A DNA stretch of 64,000 nt, from the NCBI RefSeq assembly GCF_009730915.1, contig NC_052487.1:2914001-2978000 (forward strand), written 5' to 3'. The notes under the pieces are model-generated. The model was given only the letters and a program-made list of their open reading frames with translations. It did no database searches and was not told where the DNA came from. The DNA is from Dioscorea cayenensis subsp. rotundata. Lineage: Eukaryota; Streptophyta; Magnoliopsida; Dioscoreales; Dioscoreaceae. This document shows positions 1 through 12,300 of this stretch, in pieces. Position numbers and translations under genes: made by a program. Every line of letters begins with the position of its first letter. Position 1 is the first letter of the stretch.

Positions 1-9
1 GATAAAAAC

Positions 10-1335
10 CTGATAACGCAATGAAGAAGGAGGTTTCCATTTTTTCAACTCTGCTGAGTCAGGCAAAAGCCCCAAAACAAAAAGAGATCCTAAACGATCA
101 TTACCAGGCCTCACATCCACAAGAAGCTTCAGGGCATTCTCTTTGGACATCAACTTACAGGACTCTGCACAAATTAGTGGGAAGTATTACTTATACTATA
201 TCTTTGAGATTTTACATAATCAATAATTTAAAATTAGTGCGACCAAAACTCTAATTTATGATTTGATATGTGTCTTTTGAAGGACCAATTACACATGCAA
301 AGTGCTGAAATTTAAGTAAATCATCATTGGATGTCCAGCAATGTGAAAATAAAGAAGTAGAATCTTCAAATTAGATGATCAGTTTTCCCACATAAAACTT
401 AGGGCAGCATCTAAAGCTTCACAATTCATGTATCTCTATGCTAGCTAACACATGACAAAGCATTCCTTTGTTGAAAAACACTAACTTTCTGCTAGAAATG
501 TTTTCACCAAAATGGGACCTTCTTGCAATTTAGCTTCCTTCTAAATCAAAAAAAGTTACAGACCTTGTAAAGCCTCTACATGAGATTCCAATCTTCCAAG
601 AACAAACACTGTGTGAATCAACGGTTCTGGTCCAAATTCAGCTTCTTCCACAAATTTCCAAAACATCCAATCTTTGTTAATTGCACTATCCAAAACAACT
701 AGCGATATAACCTGCATTCGCATTCAGAGAAAAGCAAAGTAAGTGATGATACTGAAAGAGCAGATACAGAAAGGCAGATGAGTGATAATTTAGAGTTTTG
801 ACAAGATGAAAACTTTAGCCACGTAAGAAAGCATCCCAAAGTTAGCTAACTATTTAAAAACAAGATATCATACAAGAATACAATCGTACAAATCTTCTAG
901 GCATCAAATATTTCGATATATATATATCTAAGAGACATATTACTGTGAGTATGAGCACACCTATCAAAATGGCCAATGATTCAACAGTTTAGGCATTAAA
1001 TTTGGCTTCATAAACCCTAACTCAGAGTGGAATCAGGATCAAACTCTTATAACTTCAAATAATAATCAAATTACCTCCTTGAGAGCGGCGTCAAGATCAA
1101 AATTCCCCAAATCGAGCTTATCAGAGCAGGATTCCGACCCTTGGACAACAACATCGGAACGAATACCTCCTTCCAAGAGCTTCAACGGAGCGGAGGGCAA
1201 ATCCCAGAGATCGGTGTCAACATAGCGTTGGTACTCCTCCTCCGGGAGGCTGGGCGGCGGCTCTTGACGAACCACCAAGAAGTCATCGCCGCCGGGGACC
1301 TTGATCACAGCCACGAGGCGGTGAGCGATGGCCAT
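10..1335 (-). CDS. Metallo-beta-lactamase family (LACTB2-like) protein, 5' part of gene
   Basis: Three exons can be read on the minus strand: 1335-1075, 711-564 and 164-10. The last ends at a GT donor (9-8), so the gene continues past the left edge. The joined reading frame (about 188 residues) starts MAIAHRLVAVIKVPGGDDF. It contains DTDLWDLPS, SCSDKLDLGNFDLDAAL, the WMFWKFVEEAEFGPEPLIHTV stretch and WKPPSSLRYQ. These match, from memory, the N-terminal region of the plant metallo-beta-lactamase/LACTB2-like family (Arabidopsis At4g33540 type). The metal-binding HxHxDH motif would lie downstream, outside the window, so the hydrolase activity cannot be checked here. The start at 1335 fits the family N-terminus; a longer open frame upstream to 1476 looks like 5' flank. 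Substrate and location are unknown; a cytosolic or organellar hydrolase role is inferred. Confidence 0.8.
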
Positions 1336-1479
1336 GGAGAGCGAGCGAGCGAGAGAGATGGGAAGGAGTTCAGCGATGTTTTGGGGTTTTCTAGTTGGAA
1401 GAAGTGTAGCGTTGGGAGGGAAGGGCCGTTTTGGCACGAAACAAGCCACACGTATGAGTTGGGAGGTGTTAAGCATGCC

Positions 1480-2817
1480 AAAGATTCAACTAATTTGTTT
1501 AATTTATTGGTTGTTAGCGAGTGGGAAAAGAATTAATTTGGGAGTTTTTTTTAATACAAACAATCAACTAATTTGTTTAATTGCTTCGTTGTTGGCAGGT
1601 GGGAAAAGATACTAATTAATAGTGTTTTCTTCTTCTTGCTGCGGGTTAATTTGAGCATGATTTGGTTTTCTTTACATTTTGTTTTTGAGATCTTTTAATT
1701 TTTTATTAGAGATTACAAACATAAGTATAGAGAGGCCCAATAAAAAAAATTGACCCAACTTCTAGAGTCAATAACATTCTTAGTATGAAAAATTGAATCT
1801 GTGCCACATTTGACCTTTTTTTTAAGTATATATTTTTTTTATATACTTCTTGTATGAATTTTGAACTATTTAATTCTTGACAATATCATTTAATACCTGA
1901 AAGTTTGCAACCATGTAATTCATATTCATGGATATGTTTTTCATATGTAGTTTTTATTCAAGCGAAACAAAAATGCGCACATATCTATTAACTATGAACT
2001 TAGATATGATTTGAGATCTTTCAGATTCATATAACTATATGAATTTTAAAAGAGTTGTCTAAATTGAAAGAATGGTGCTTTTGTCAATTAACAGGTATAC
2101 ATGTAGAGTTGACACTTGATAAGGAACCTTTTGGCATATCTCCATATGTTTCCATGGATTTGTTTGTTTGCTTGATATTCACTGCTCTGATACTAGCTAC
2201 TTCAAATACAAAATGTTGTCATGTTAATGTTTTAAATTTTCATATTGTTTTAAATGAAGGTGCACTTTGACACATGGTGGGTATAAACTAGCAATGCTTC
2301 AAGATGACCTTTATTCCCTGTCTTGTAGGGTTGAATTATTTTTATTTATTTATTTATTTATTTATTTATTTTGGAACTTGATCTCTAATCTCTATATATG
2401 TTGGAAGGATGACTTGCTTGAGTATGTGGTAGAAATCAAAAGATGCTATTAAAAGAGAAATCAAAGAATTGTAAATCATCATTCTTCTAGAAATCAAAGT
2501 ATTTTTCTAAATGACTTAATAAACAAATATATGTTATAATTATGGCCTAATGTACTAGAAGATAATATATACATCAAGCTTTTTTCTGCTCTTTTGGGTA
2601 CTAGAAGCTGTAAAAATAAGCTAAAAAATAGCTCTTTTCAGAAGCTAGTCATGACTAGATTTTGAAAAATTGTTTTTTAGTTTTTTTTTACAGTTTATGC
2701 TTTTGTAGAAAAGTTAATACAAACAACTTTTTTTGAGCCTAAAGCGCTTTTGGGCTTTTTAGAAACTAACCCAAACAAGGCCATATTATTATATATAATT
2801 GTTTTGTTAGTTTTTTA

Positions 2818-2872
<55 letters not shown>

Positions 2873-3238
2873 AGTTTGTTCACGTATATTATTATTATTA
2901 TTATTATTATATATTTTTATTTATGACATCATCCGGTCTGACTGACTAACCTGTGACCCAAATATGATACCAGACCGGTTTTAAAAACTTTGACAGTGAG
3001 ATAGTGGATGTTATGTTCAGTTAGTGCTCTAGTGATAGGTGTATGTTCTTGTTTAAGCGGTGCTCTTACTAAATGACAATATGTTTTGAGAATTCAATAT
3101 AACTGTTTTTCATCTTTAGTTTGTAACACAGGTGTTGTAAAATTATAGAGTGATATATATATATATATATATAGTATATCCAAGAAAAGCAAGATCCTCC
3201 AATTCTCAAGAAGAGAGAGAGAGAGGAGCAACTTTGTC
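1480..3238. other. Intergenic, AT-rich, no gene seen
   Basis: No open frame here has coding character. The stretch holds (TTTA)n near 2337-2370, a long (TA)n run at 2821-2868, (ATT)n at 2888-2910 and a second (TA)n near 3150-3172. Confidence 0.6.
2821..2868. repeat. (TA)n microsatellite
   Basis: About 24 uninterrupted TA units, followed shortly by an (ATT)n tract at 2888-2910. Confidence 0.95.
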
Positions 3239-3255
3239 ATGAGTTCTCAAGCAAG

Positions 3256-4308
3256 ATGTCCTGGCTCGGGAGAGATTTGCTAAGTGAGATTACCAATCAT
3301 TTGGATGGAAATAATTACCAAAAGGTCAGACTGCTTGTACTGCATGGAGAAACATCGCTGAAGAGCGTGATCCGCTATTGATCTTAATGGAGTTTGATGA
3401 AGATGAAGACATAGTCAAGGGATTTCTATTGTTTGATGTGATTGCTAAAGAAATCAAACTATATTATCCCTCAGTGCTGAGAGTTGTGCAAGATGCTCAA
3501 TTTCTTGGAATTTCGCATGGTTGGATCTTCATCGGCATTTGCAAAAATGAAAAACTGAGTATTGTACTATTAAACCTATTTGTAGCCAACAAGTCCATCT
3601 CCCTCCCACCGCTTGCCGCTGAAGGAAGTAGAGGAGCCCGGGTTTTTATTTCAAAGCAACCGAGCTCAAGTCACCTTTGCCCCAGCTTGATGGTTATGTA
3701 CTGTACCCAGGTGAATGACAAGTTCTCATCCATGATGAGATTTATTAGACCTATGTTAGAAACAGAGAAAGAATGGGGTTCGATTGTTCTAGATACTACA
3801 CCAACTGGCATAGTCAATGTTGGAGGAAAATTTTTTGTAAGTATCAATGGTGAAGTTTTACAGATTGATGTTCAAAACAGAAGGCTCCTTTAGGGCAATC
3901 TGTTCACTACTGAGTACATTACCCACAATTTTAACAAATTCAAACCTTTCTTATGTCCAAGATAAAGCACGGTCTCTTTACATGCAATAGTGAATTTTTC
4001 AATAGAGAGGAATGATCATTATTGTTTTTTGAACATTTCTCCCTTATTTCTTGGGTCATTAGCTACTAAAAGATATGTGCCACCCATTGAATTCAAGACA
4101 GAAAGACGTCTTATCATTTCAGATGATCTGAACATTATGAGGAAAAAAGGAGAGTGGATTCAGGTGGAAAACTATAACCCCTCAGGGCTGATAGGTAAGC
4201 TCTCGCAATATTGGACAAAGGATATTACAAACAAATACATTCTAGTAGTCTCAATATCAAACTGTTCATTGTGATTTTTAGAACCAATGGGTTACTCCTG
4301 CAATTGAG
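3256..4308 (+). pseudogene. Decayed F-box/DUF295 protein gene
   Basis: The ATG at 3256 opens MSWLGRDLLSEITNHLD, an F-box start. The frame breaks near 3336-3342: one missing base puts the continuation (CTAWRNIAEERDPLLI) in another frame, and the original frame hits TGA just before 3380. The shifted frame then runs to a TAG at 3891 and carries typical DUF295 beta-propeller text, such as LGISHGWIFIGIC and GGKFFVSINGEVLQIDVQ. It resembles the intact gene at 44529-45707 (LGSSRGWIFIGVL, YKGTLLEIDLETQKL). Downstream to about 4308 there is only faint similarity, ending in a degraded version of the family C-terminus (EPMGYS against KPVGWI). An intron cannot be formally excluded, but neighbouring family members have single exons. 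Confidence 0.7.
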
Positions 4309-4309
4309 C

Positions 4310-4544
4310 TCAATTTGTCATAACTCCATCTTGGAGGTTATCTACTCCACCTGCGTGAATGACATATTCTCATTTCAGCCTCTGTCAGTCTCTGTCAAAA
4401 AAAAAAAAACGGAATTCAATTTTTCTAGTTAAAACACCCAATAGCATAGTGAGCGTTAAAGGAGGATTTTTTGTCAATATAAATGGTGAACTTTCGCAAG
4501 AGGAGGTCCAAACCTTTCTTACCTGCAATATCTTGAACCTTTGA
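4310..4544 (+). pseudogene. Second, partial F-box/DUF295 gene fragment
   Basis: Directly behind the first decayed copy there are weaker repeats of the same protein text: VIYSTCVNDIFSF here against VMYCTQVNDKFSS in the first copy, then TPNSIVSVKGGFFVNINGE against TPTGIVNVGGKFFVSINGE. The pieces sit in different frames, separated by a poly-A tract at 4397-4409. It is a tandem duplicate of the 3' half of the gene, now non-functional. Confidence 0.6.
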
Positions 4545-4679
4545 ATACGTGTAGAAAATTATATTCATAGTATCATCATAGCTGCAATGAAACTATCCTA
4601 CAGACCAGTTCTATTGAGAAATCAAGTGGAAAGCTCAAGGACCTAAGTGTAAGAGTTTATAAAACATTTTGGGTTAACA

Positions 4680-7600
4680 AGTAATAAAAGGATTTGATCT
4701 AAAAATTTTCGGAGACCAAGGACTGAGAGGTAAGTTGGCAGGGACCTTTTTGAAATACTATTTTATGAATCAGGGATCATTGGTGACTTATTAGGGACCT
4801 TTTTGTAAGTAATTTTATTTTCAGGAACTAAAAGTGAATCTTGACAGAAATTAAGTTAAAGAGAAAAAAATGGTGGAAATGTCTGACTTTTAAGATAGGC
4901 TTTCTTCTTCTTCAATGGCTACAATAGTGTTATGAGAAAAAAACAAAGGGAGGTTTTGAGGAGGATTTGGAGGTCGTCGGAGGGAGTTCGCTGGAGATTT
5001 GCATTTGTTTGGTGAGAGTCTTCTTGGTGTAGTATTTTTTTCATGTTTGTGTATGTTTAGATATATGTATGTATGTGTGGTTGGTTTGATGAAGAAGAAT
5101 TAATGGAGATTATGAGGGTGGTGTTGTTAGATAATTTTTGTTTTGAAAAACCCTTGTATTTGAGATGAATCTTGCTTAGAATGGCTTACTGTAGATTACT
5201 ATAGTAACTGGAATTAGAGTCTGTTTTGATTAATTAAGTTGATGATGATGATGATGATTAAGATGGTAATGATGATGGTTGGATTAGAGTTGGTTGAGTT
5301 TAGCCAAATTGAGATGAGATGTTTTGGTTGGATCAAACCAAGTGGGAGTAAGTTGGTTGAGTTTAATCACTTTGGTTTAGTTGGACTTGATCAAATCAAG
5401 TGAAGTGGGTTTGATTTGGTTTAGTAAAGTTCTTTTGAGTAAGTTTGATCCTAGATGGTTGAATGTGGAGTTGGTTTGGATGAAAGTTGATGTGGTTGAG
5501 TTCAATTGAATTGATTTGGTCTAGGTTTGATCAAATCAAAATGAGTTGTGGTTGGACTTGAATTGATTTGACTAAGTTAAGTTGGTTGAGATTGATTTAG
5601 GCTTGGTTCAGGTTTTTAGCTAATGATTTTGGGGTGAACCAATTCAAAGATAATTGGGATCAGTTGAACCAAGTTGTTGGGTTCAGTTGAACCAAGTTGG
5701 TTCAAAAAAAGAATTGGAATTGGTTCAACGTTGGTTAGTTAAATTGAACTTCGTTCAATGAAATTGAGACTGATTTAGGAGGGTTTAATCTAAATTGAGT
5801 TGGTTGAAGTGCAAATTGGAGATCAGTTTGATTAGACAAAGTCGAGTTTGAACTAGTTGGAGTGAGTAGACCAAATTATAGAGTTTGTTATTGCTTCTTG
5901 TATTTGTTTTTTTTTTTTTGGGGGTTTAGTTCTGTCATTAGCTTGTTTTATTTATTTTATTTCGTTCTTCTATTAGGTGTTGTTCAGGCTTGGGAGGAAG
6001 TTCCAGGTCTAGCAAAAACCCAAGAGAGACTAGGTGAGTTGGTAGTGGCTACTATTTTGAAATAATTGGTTAATTGCTACTATTTTCAAACAAGTGCTTA
6101 ATGGTTACTAGTTGGAAATAATTGTTTAATTATTTCATTATGTTATGTTTAATAATGTATATTGTTAAAGGATACTTATATTTATTTACAATTTGCTATG
6201 GCATTGCAATTGTATTAGTCAAGGTTGTTAGACCCGGACCGGCCCGGCCGGTTCAACCGGAAAAACCGGGAACCGGCCATGTGACCGGTCCGGGCATGGC
6301 TTTTGAACCCGGTGTAAAAAAACCCGGTATTAATTTAATGACCCGGCCGGTTCGATCGTGAACCAGCCGGTTTACCCGACAATCCATTGGCCCGAGCCGC
6401 CCGGATAACAAGTTTTAAAAATAAATTAAAAAAAAAAGTCACGGTGGGTGGAAGAGGTGCCGCAGCTAGAGGAGATGGAAGAGAGACGGCGGCAATTGCG
6501 AGGGAGATGGAAGAGACGGAAGAGAGTTAGATGCGAGGGAGAGAGGAAGATGGAAGAGAGACGGAAGAGAGTTAGATGCGAGGGAGAGAGAGAGAGACGG
6601 GGAGAGACTTAGAGAGAGAGAGAGATTGAGTCGAAGGGGGCGGCAAGTAAATGAGAAAGAGAGAGACGGGGAGAGAGAGATTGTATTTTTGAATTTTGTT
6701 TTTGAATTTTGTGAGTCCCGGGATTGAAGTCTTGGGACTTGGATTAGGGTTTTTTTTTTAATATTTTATATTTTCTTAAAAAAAATCTATATATTAAACT
6801 AAAATTTTGAATATTAAACTCATTATGTTTTAAATATTTTAAAAATAACAGAAAAGATATTAATTAAAATAATTATGTTTTTTAATTATTAAAATATAAG
6901 TTAAATTATTTTTTATCATTATTAATTATTATAATATTTTTTTAATATTTTATTATTGACCCCGGTTCAACCCCGGTTCGATCCGGTTGAACCCATCGAC
7001 CCCTGACCCCTAGACTCAACCGGGTCAATGCTCGGGCCGGGTCTGACAACCTTGGTATTAGTATGTCTTGTATTGTATAATTATACATAGTTTCAATTGT
7101 GGAAAAGACATGTATATATGATTTAATTATTCATTTAATGTATTTATTTTAATGGTTACCTATGCCTTGACTTTGAATGATTTGTAAAACCATGTGAGCA
7201 TATTAAAATGATTTTACTGTCAATACTTGCGAAATTGGTTTTCAATCCTAGTATAAGGATGGTGTCCTGGATCTGGACTTTACAAGTATAATGCATGTAT
7301 TGTGCTATTGAGCTTTCACATGATTTTAATGGTGACTACGGACTTTACTCCGACACTATAGTGGGGGTTCCATGGTCCGACCTATGAGAGACGGCGTGAT
7401 CAACCCTGAGTTTACCCTTGGTCCAGAGGTGCGTAGAGCAATTGACATGGTTTAGTTTTGTTGAGAAAGCAGAGGTCACCACATAGGGATTTCAATGGCT
7501 AACATCAAGGTTACAAAGACCTTGACGGCTCTCAACCTAGTCGCGATGGCGGCTTAGAGGAGAGTATTTTTAGGCCAATGATTTGACAACTATTTTATAG

Positions 7601-8120
7601 TTCACTTGTGCAAAACATGTTATTTTGGATTGTGATAAGGGGGTGAAGCCTAGCTACCGCTCATAGGAGGGCAATCTCTCACAAAAAATTATATTTTCTT
7701 GTAAAATTGATTTGATGATGATTCGTGATGAGTTTATGTTTTAAAGCTCTTAAAACTTGTATTTTGCCAAAATTCTAGTATTTGTGAAAGTTGGGAAGTT
7801 ATTTGAGAAATTTATCTTTATATACTTTATACACTATATTTAATTATTTAAAATTATTGAGCCACTATCAACCAACTGAAATATGTTACAGCTGCAGGAG
7901 TAGGACTCTACTAGATTGTTTATGCGAATAAAGCCAATCAAGGTTGAGTCTACGATTACAGTGGGTCCATTTTCTTTTTTATTTGTTGGCGTTGTGATCT
8001 TATAGCGGTTGTACCCGCAGATTAGAGTAATTATGTTTGTTATATTCGTATATTTAAATTTGTAGTTGGTGTAAAAATTATCAATCGTATTCTATAAGTC
8101 TGATTTTATTTTAAAGGGGT
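4680..8120 (+). mobile_element. LTR-retrotransposon-like region (probable degraded LTR), ends not defined
   Basis: The phrases around 4730-4850 (AGGGACCTTTTTG repeated, GGAACTAAAAGTGAA) resemble plant Gypsy-type LTRs as remembered. So does the GC-richer block at 7260-7690 (GTGCGTAGAGCAATTGACAT, GGTCACCACATAGGGATTTC). Between them, 4860-5850 is strikingly C-poor, with repeats of GGTTGAGTTT and CAAATTGAG. No coding domain, no primer-binding site and no confident TG...CA ends with a target duplication were found. A hAT element (6220-7054) is inserted inside. It could be a solo LTR or a non-coding part of an old element. Confidence 0.35.
6220..7054. mobile_element. Non-autonomous hAT-type element (835 bp) with 8-bp target duplication
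   Basis: Left end CAAGGTTGTTAGACCCGG and right end (reverse complement) CAAGGTTGTCAGACCCGG match at 17 of 18 positions. The element is flanked on both sides by GTATTAGT (6212-6219 and 7055-7062). An 8-bp target duplication and ends of the C-A-A-N-G kind are typical of the hAT superfamily. The subterminal regions are rich in CCGG and GGTTCAACCGG blocks. The middle has GAGAGA-rich DNA and an AT-rich tract. There is no transposase frame, so it would need a transposase from elsewhere. Confidence 0.85.
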
Positions 8121-8129
8121 GTTCAGTAG

Positions 8130-9015
8130 AATAATTTCAATAGGAAAAAATATATTCAAGCAACACAAGCAAGTCTTACAAGATGATGACAATTAACATA
8201 GATATCAAGAAAAATGATGAAAGGTGTGGAAGGCAACAAAGAATTAACTCAGGATGACCATACTCAAATGATAGGTGCAAATAACTAAAATTTTTATCTT
8301 TTGAACACTAGAATAAAGCGTGTATCATAACTGCCACAATGATAGGCTAAAAACAACCCAATGTTTTTGCTTTGAATCTGCAATATTTCATAAAAAAATG
8401 CTTAATGGATATAAGGGCCCTTACCCTTGTCAAAATTCCAAAATTTAGACCCACACTTAACAAATACTAGTCAGTTGGTGCACATTGAGGGTGCATGTTA
8501 AACCTCAATAGATAACTTACTAGTTATACTAGCCTAGAAGGGAAATAAGCATATCAAAACAAGCTACTTTTTAACTGGCACAACATGAACAAAAATGCTA
8601 AGTTATGCAATTTGAATAGAAGAACATTAATAAAGATGTTGAGCGATGCAATTTGAAAGGCTTTAGAGTTGAAATTAAGTTATGCAATTTAAACTGCAAA
8701 CCATGAAAAAACATGCCAATATTAGGCAAAAGATGACTTCCTGCATAATTACAGATGAAAAAAGTGTGGATTATGGCTGAACATAAAAAACTAAAAAAAA
8801 CTCATCATCGATATTTCTAATTTGAATAGAAAAATATCTCTACATCGTTAAAAAAAAATAAAATAAAATTGTAATACCAGAAAGCATATCACAAAACCAC
8901 ATTGAAAATAAATTTATGTATCATAATGACAGAAAATCATCCCTTGACTGAATTATTTTGATGGAATTGGTGCTTTTGCCGTGACCAAAGTTGTGAGAGA
9001 AAAGAGTAGGAGGAT
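8130..9015. other. Intergenic, AT-rich, no gene seen
   Basis: No coding signal or clear repeat; this is the 3' flank of the ribonucleotide reductase gene. Confidence 0.5.
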
Positions 9016-9020
9016 GTTGA

Positions 9021-9085
9021 GACTATCTATTAAATTTATTCACTCTGGGTGAGAATGTCAGAGTGAATAAATTAAATAGATAGTC
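9021..9085. repeat. 27-bp-arm inverted repeat (foldback)
   Basis: Arms 9021-9047 and 9059-9085 are complementary except for one position, with an 11-base spacer. It lies about 225 bases past the stop codon of the ribonucleotide reductase gene, in that gene's direction. It may be a small foldback transposon relic or a hairpin in the 3' region. Confidence 0.85.
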
Positions 9086-9308
9086 TTAACTATTAAGAAA
9101 AAATAATCATTCTCACAGAGAAACTTAACCCTGACATTAACAGTTTTTTTTTTAAAAAGAAAATAGAAAAAAGAAACAAAGCAGTTAAAAAACTATACAC
9201 AATACACAACCAACCAAAGTAAAGTAGGTACTATAAGACGGGTACATCATCCCTGTTTCAAGTCTGAATTCCAAACATACATGTGAAGGGCTTGCAGGCC
9301 TGAAGTTT

Positions 9309-12300
9309 TTAACTACCACATGCAACACATTCCTCTCTGTTGTTCAGAGAGCAAACAATCTTGGCCATTTTGGCTGCTTCATCATCAGTATCTTCCACCG
9401 GCTTGTTATTCTGAGTTTCAATAATAAATAATATTATAAATCAAATCAAGAACACATAACAAAAACAAGGCAAAAGGACAAATGGGCATAAGAACTTGTA
9501 CCTCAATGATGGAGGTATCCACTGTGAACTTAATTGCATCGGCAGCAGCACGAGTTCGTAAGTAATACATCCCGGTTTTTAGGCCCTGGAATTATAAGAG
9601 GTTTCAAAACATTATATAAGTTAAATGAAAAGAGGTCTCAGGTAGTTTCATTCAGACAAGAAATGGTGATAATGGCATACGTTTGTCCAAGCATGGAAAT
9701 GCAGGGAAGTTAACTTTGGAAAATTGGGTTGCTCCATGTGAATGTTCAGGCTTTGGCTCTGATCTATATAGCAACCTCTGTCAATGGCCATGTTAACTAG
9801 TGTTTTTTGCTTGATTTCCCAGACAGTTCTGACAAGATAATAACAGTTGTGAGATCACAATTGAAACTTTCTTAGAACACATAAATAGATAGCACAACAT
9901 CCTTACTTGTATATAGCTTTCAAGTTATCTGGAATTTCTGGAATTTTAAGGACAGATCCATTCTCATAGATGATTTGGTTTTTAAGAACTGGGGACCAAA
10001 TGCCCATTTCTGTCAGATCGTGAAGGAGATGTTTATTCACAACTACAAATTCTCCGCTGCAATATATGAGCATTGTCAATTAAATGAACCAGAAACTTTG
10101 AGGTATAAAAGTCAAAAGTTTGCCACCTTAAGACCCTGCGGCTGTAGATATTGGAAGTATATGGCTCAAAACATTCATTGTTGCCAAGAATTTGACTGGT
10201 TGAAGCAGTAGGCATTGGAGCAACTAGAAGGGAGTTTCTTACTCCATTCTTAGAGATATGTTCTCTTAATGCAGACCAGTCCCATCGGTCAGATGGAGTT
10301 ACATTCCACATATCATGCTGAAAAATTCCCTACACATAAAGGAAACAAGCAAAAAAATAGAAAAGTGGATGAGAAATTAAACCTTATTCCACTCTGTCAC
10401 ATGGTAAAATAATCAAAATGCTTCATCTTTTAAATATATATTGGACAAAATTTTTGAGAATACATCCTTGCAGATCATACGTAATTACTGATGGACATAT
10501 TTCCCTGCATCTTATCCTACAACACTACTCAATTTACAGTAATAATTTATATGCAATAACAAAAAATGATTGTAGTTAGTAGAAGATATTTTGGTGAACT
10601 TCTGATGAAATAAGAACCTAGGCAAATCCAGGTTATGCATTTTTCTGATGCAGAAACAATGTGGGTGTAACTTATAATCATAAGAGCCAAAAATAGATAA
10701 ATCAATAAATACATAAATAAATAAAAAAGGACAAAAGATCACAAAGTGAAACCACCATGAGAATTTTTAATGACAAAGAACATGACACTAACCTTGCTGA
10801 CAGGGCTCCCTTGATAAGTTTCATAGGGACCCTCTTTTGCAGCAAGTTCTGATGAAGCCTTCAGGGCATGATAATATATAGTTTCAAATATTTCCTTGTT
10901 TAGTTGCTGAGCCTGCGGGCAAATTACAATTTGTCCTTGAATGAAACATGTTACAGTTTATGCCAATAGAAAAATTAAAATGAACTCCTGAAGGCCTGCA
11001 ATTACCTCCGGTGAATCAAAAGGCATGCCAAGTAAGATGAAAGCATCTGCCAAACCCTGAACACCTATGCCAATTGGCCTATGGCGTAGGTTCGAATTCT
11101 TTGCAGTTTCAACAGGGTAATAGTTGACATCAATTATTTTGTTAAGGTTCACTGTTACTATGGCAGTGATCTGTTCAAACAAGCAAATGAGAATTTTGAT
11201 TGATGCATCAAAATTAAATCAAAACATAGGAAACATGCCTCTGCTAGCTTCTCAAAATCAAAATATCTAGTCTTAGATCCACTACTGCCAACCAGCTTAG
11301 ATGGATGTGCCTCTATCGGAACACCCTGTAAAGAATGAAGAAACAGTAGTAGATTGTCACACCAAATGAACATAAATTGGATGTTTTCTAATAAAAAAAA
11401 AATATACCAGATATTTTAAAAAGTTGCAACAGGTATACCTGCTCCCGGACAAATCTTGGTAAAGCAATGGATGCCAAATTACAGACAGCAGTTTCAGTGG
11501 GACTTGTAAACTCAATTATCTCCGTACACAAATTTGAAGATTTGATAGTACCCAGATTCTGTTGATTACTTTTCCTATTGCAAGTATCCTACAGTCGAAT
11601 ATTCCATTAATAAACCTCAAAAGCAAGTCTAGTATTAAGCAAATAAGATGACTACATCATAATACCTTGTAAAGCATATAAGGTGTTCCTGTTTCAATTT
11701 GAGATGCTAAAATTGCATACCAGAGGGTATGTGCGGAAACTACTTTTTTGGCTTTGCCCTAAAAGAAAAAAACAGTAACCAGTTACTGATTAAATTGCAT
11801 TTGATATAATACAAAGGTTATCCTACAATATAAGAAATTAGTGATCTTACAATATATCAAATGCAAAAAGATAATTACCTCCTTTTCATACTTCAGGTAA
11901 AGGTTTACAAATTCATCGCCCCAGCAATCAGACAATCCTGGAGCTTCATTTGGGCAAAACAATGACCATTGCCCATTACTATTGGCCCTCTCCATGAACA
12001 GATCAGGAATCCATAGGGCATAAAACAAATCCCTTGCCCTGTGCTCTTCCTGGAAGATGGTGACACAAATTTATTTATTTTTCTACTTTTGGTCAACAGG
12101 AAAAACATCAAAAGCAAACACCAAGGTTCATAAAACTTCCAGTTTTCTAGAACTACAACTAAGCCATGTTTGAAAAGCTAGCAACATCTTTTCTTTTAGG
12201 GTTACAAAGAAAACACAATAACCTCTGCTTATAATGATTATCAAGTCATGCCATATTGAAGGGATGTCAATTTAAGATTACCCACATAAATATCAGAATT

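Noticed and set aside
6122-6361. Pro-rich frame crossing 6220
   Set aside because: It runs across the left end of the hAT element, and its Pro-rich part is the CCGG-rich subterminal repeat.
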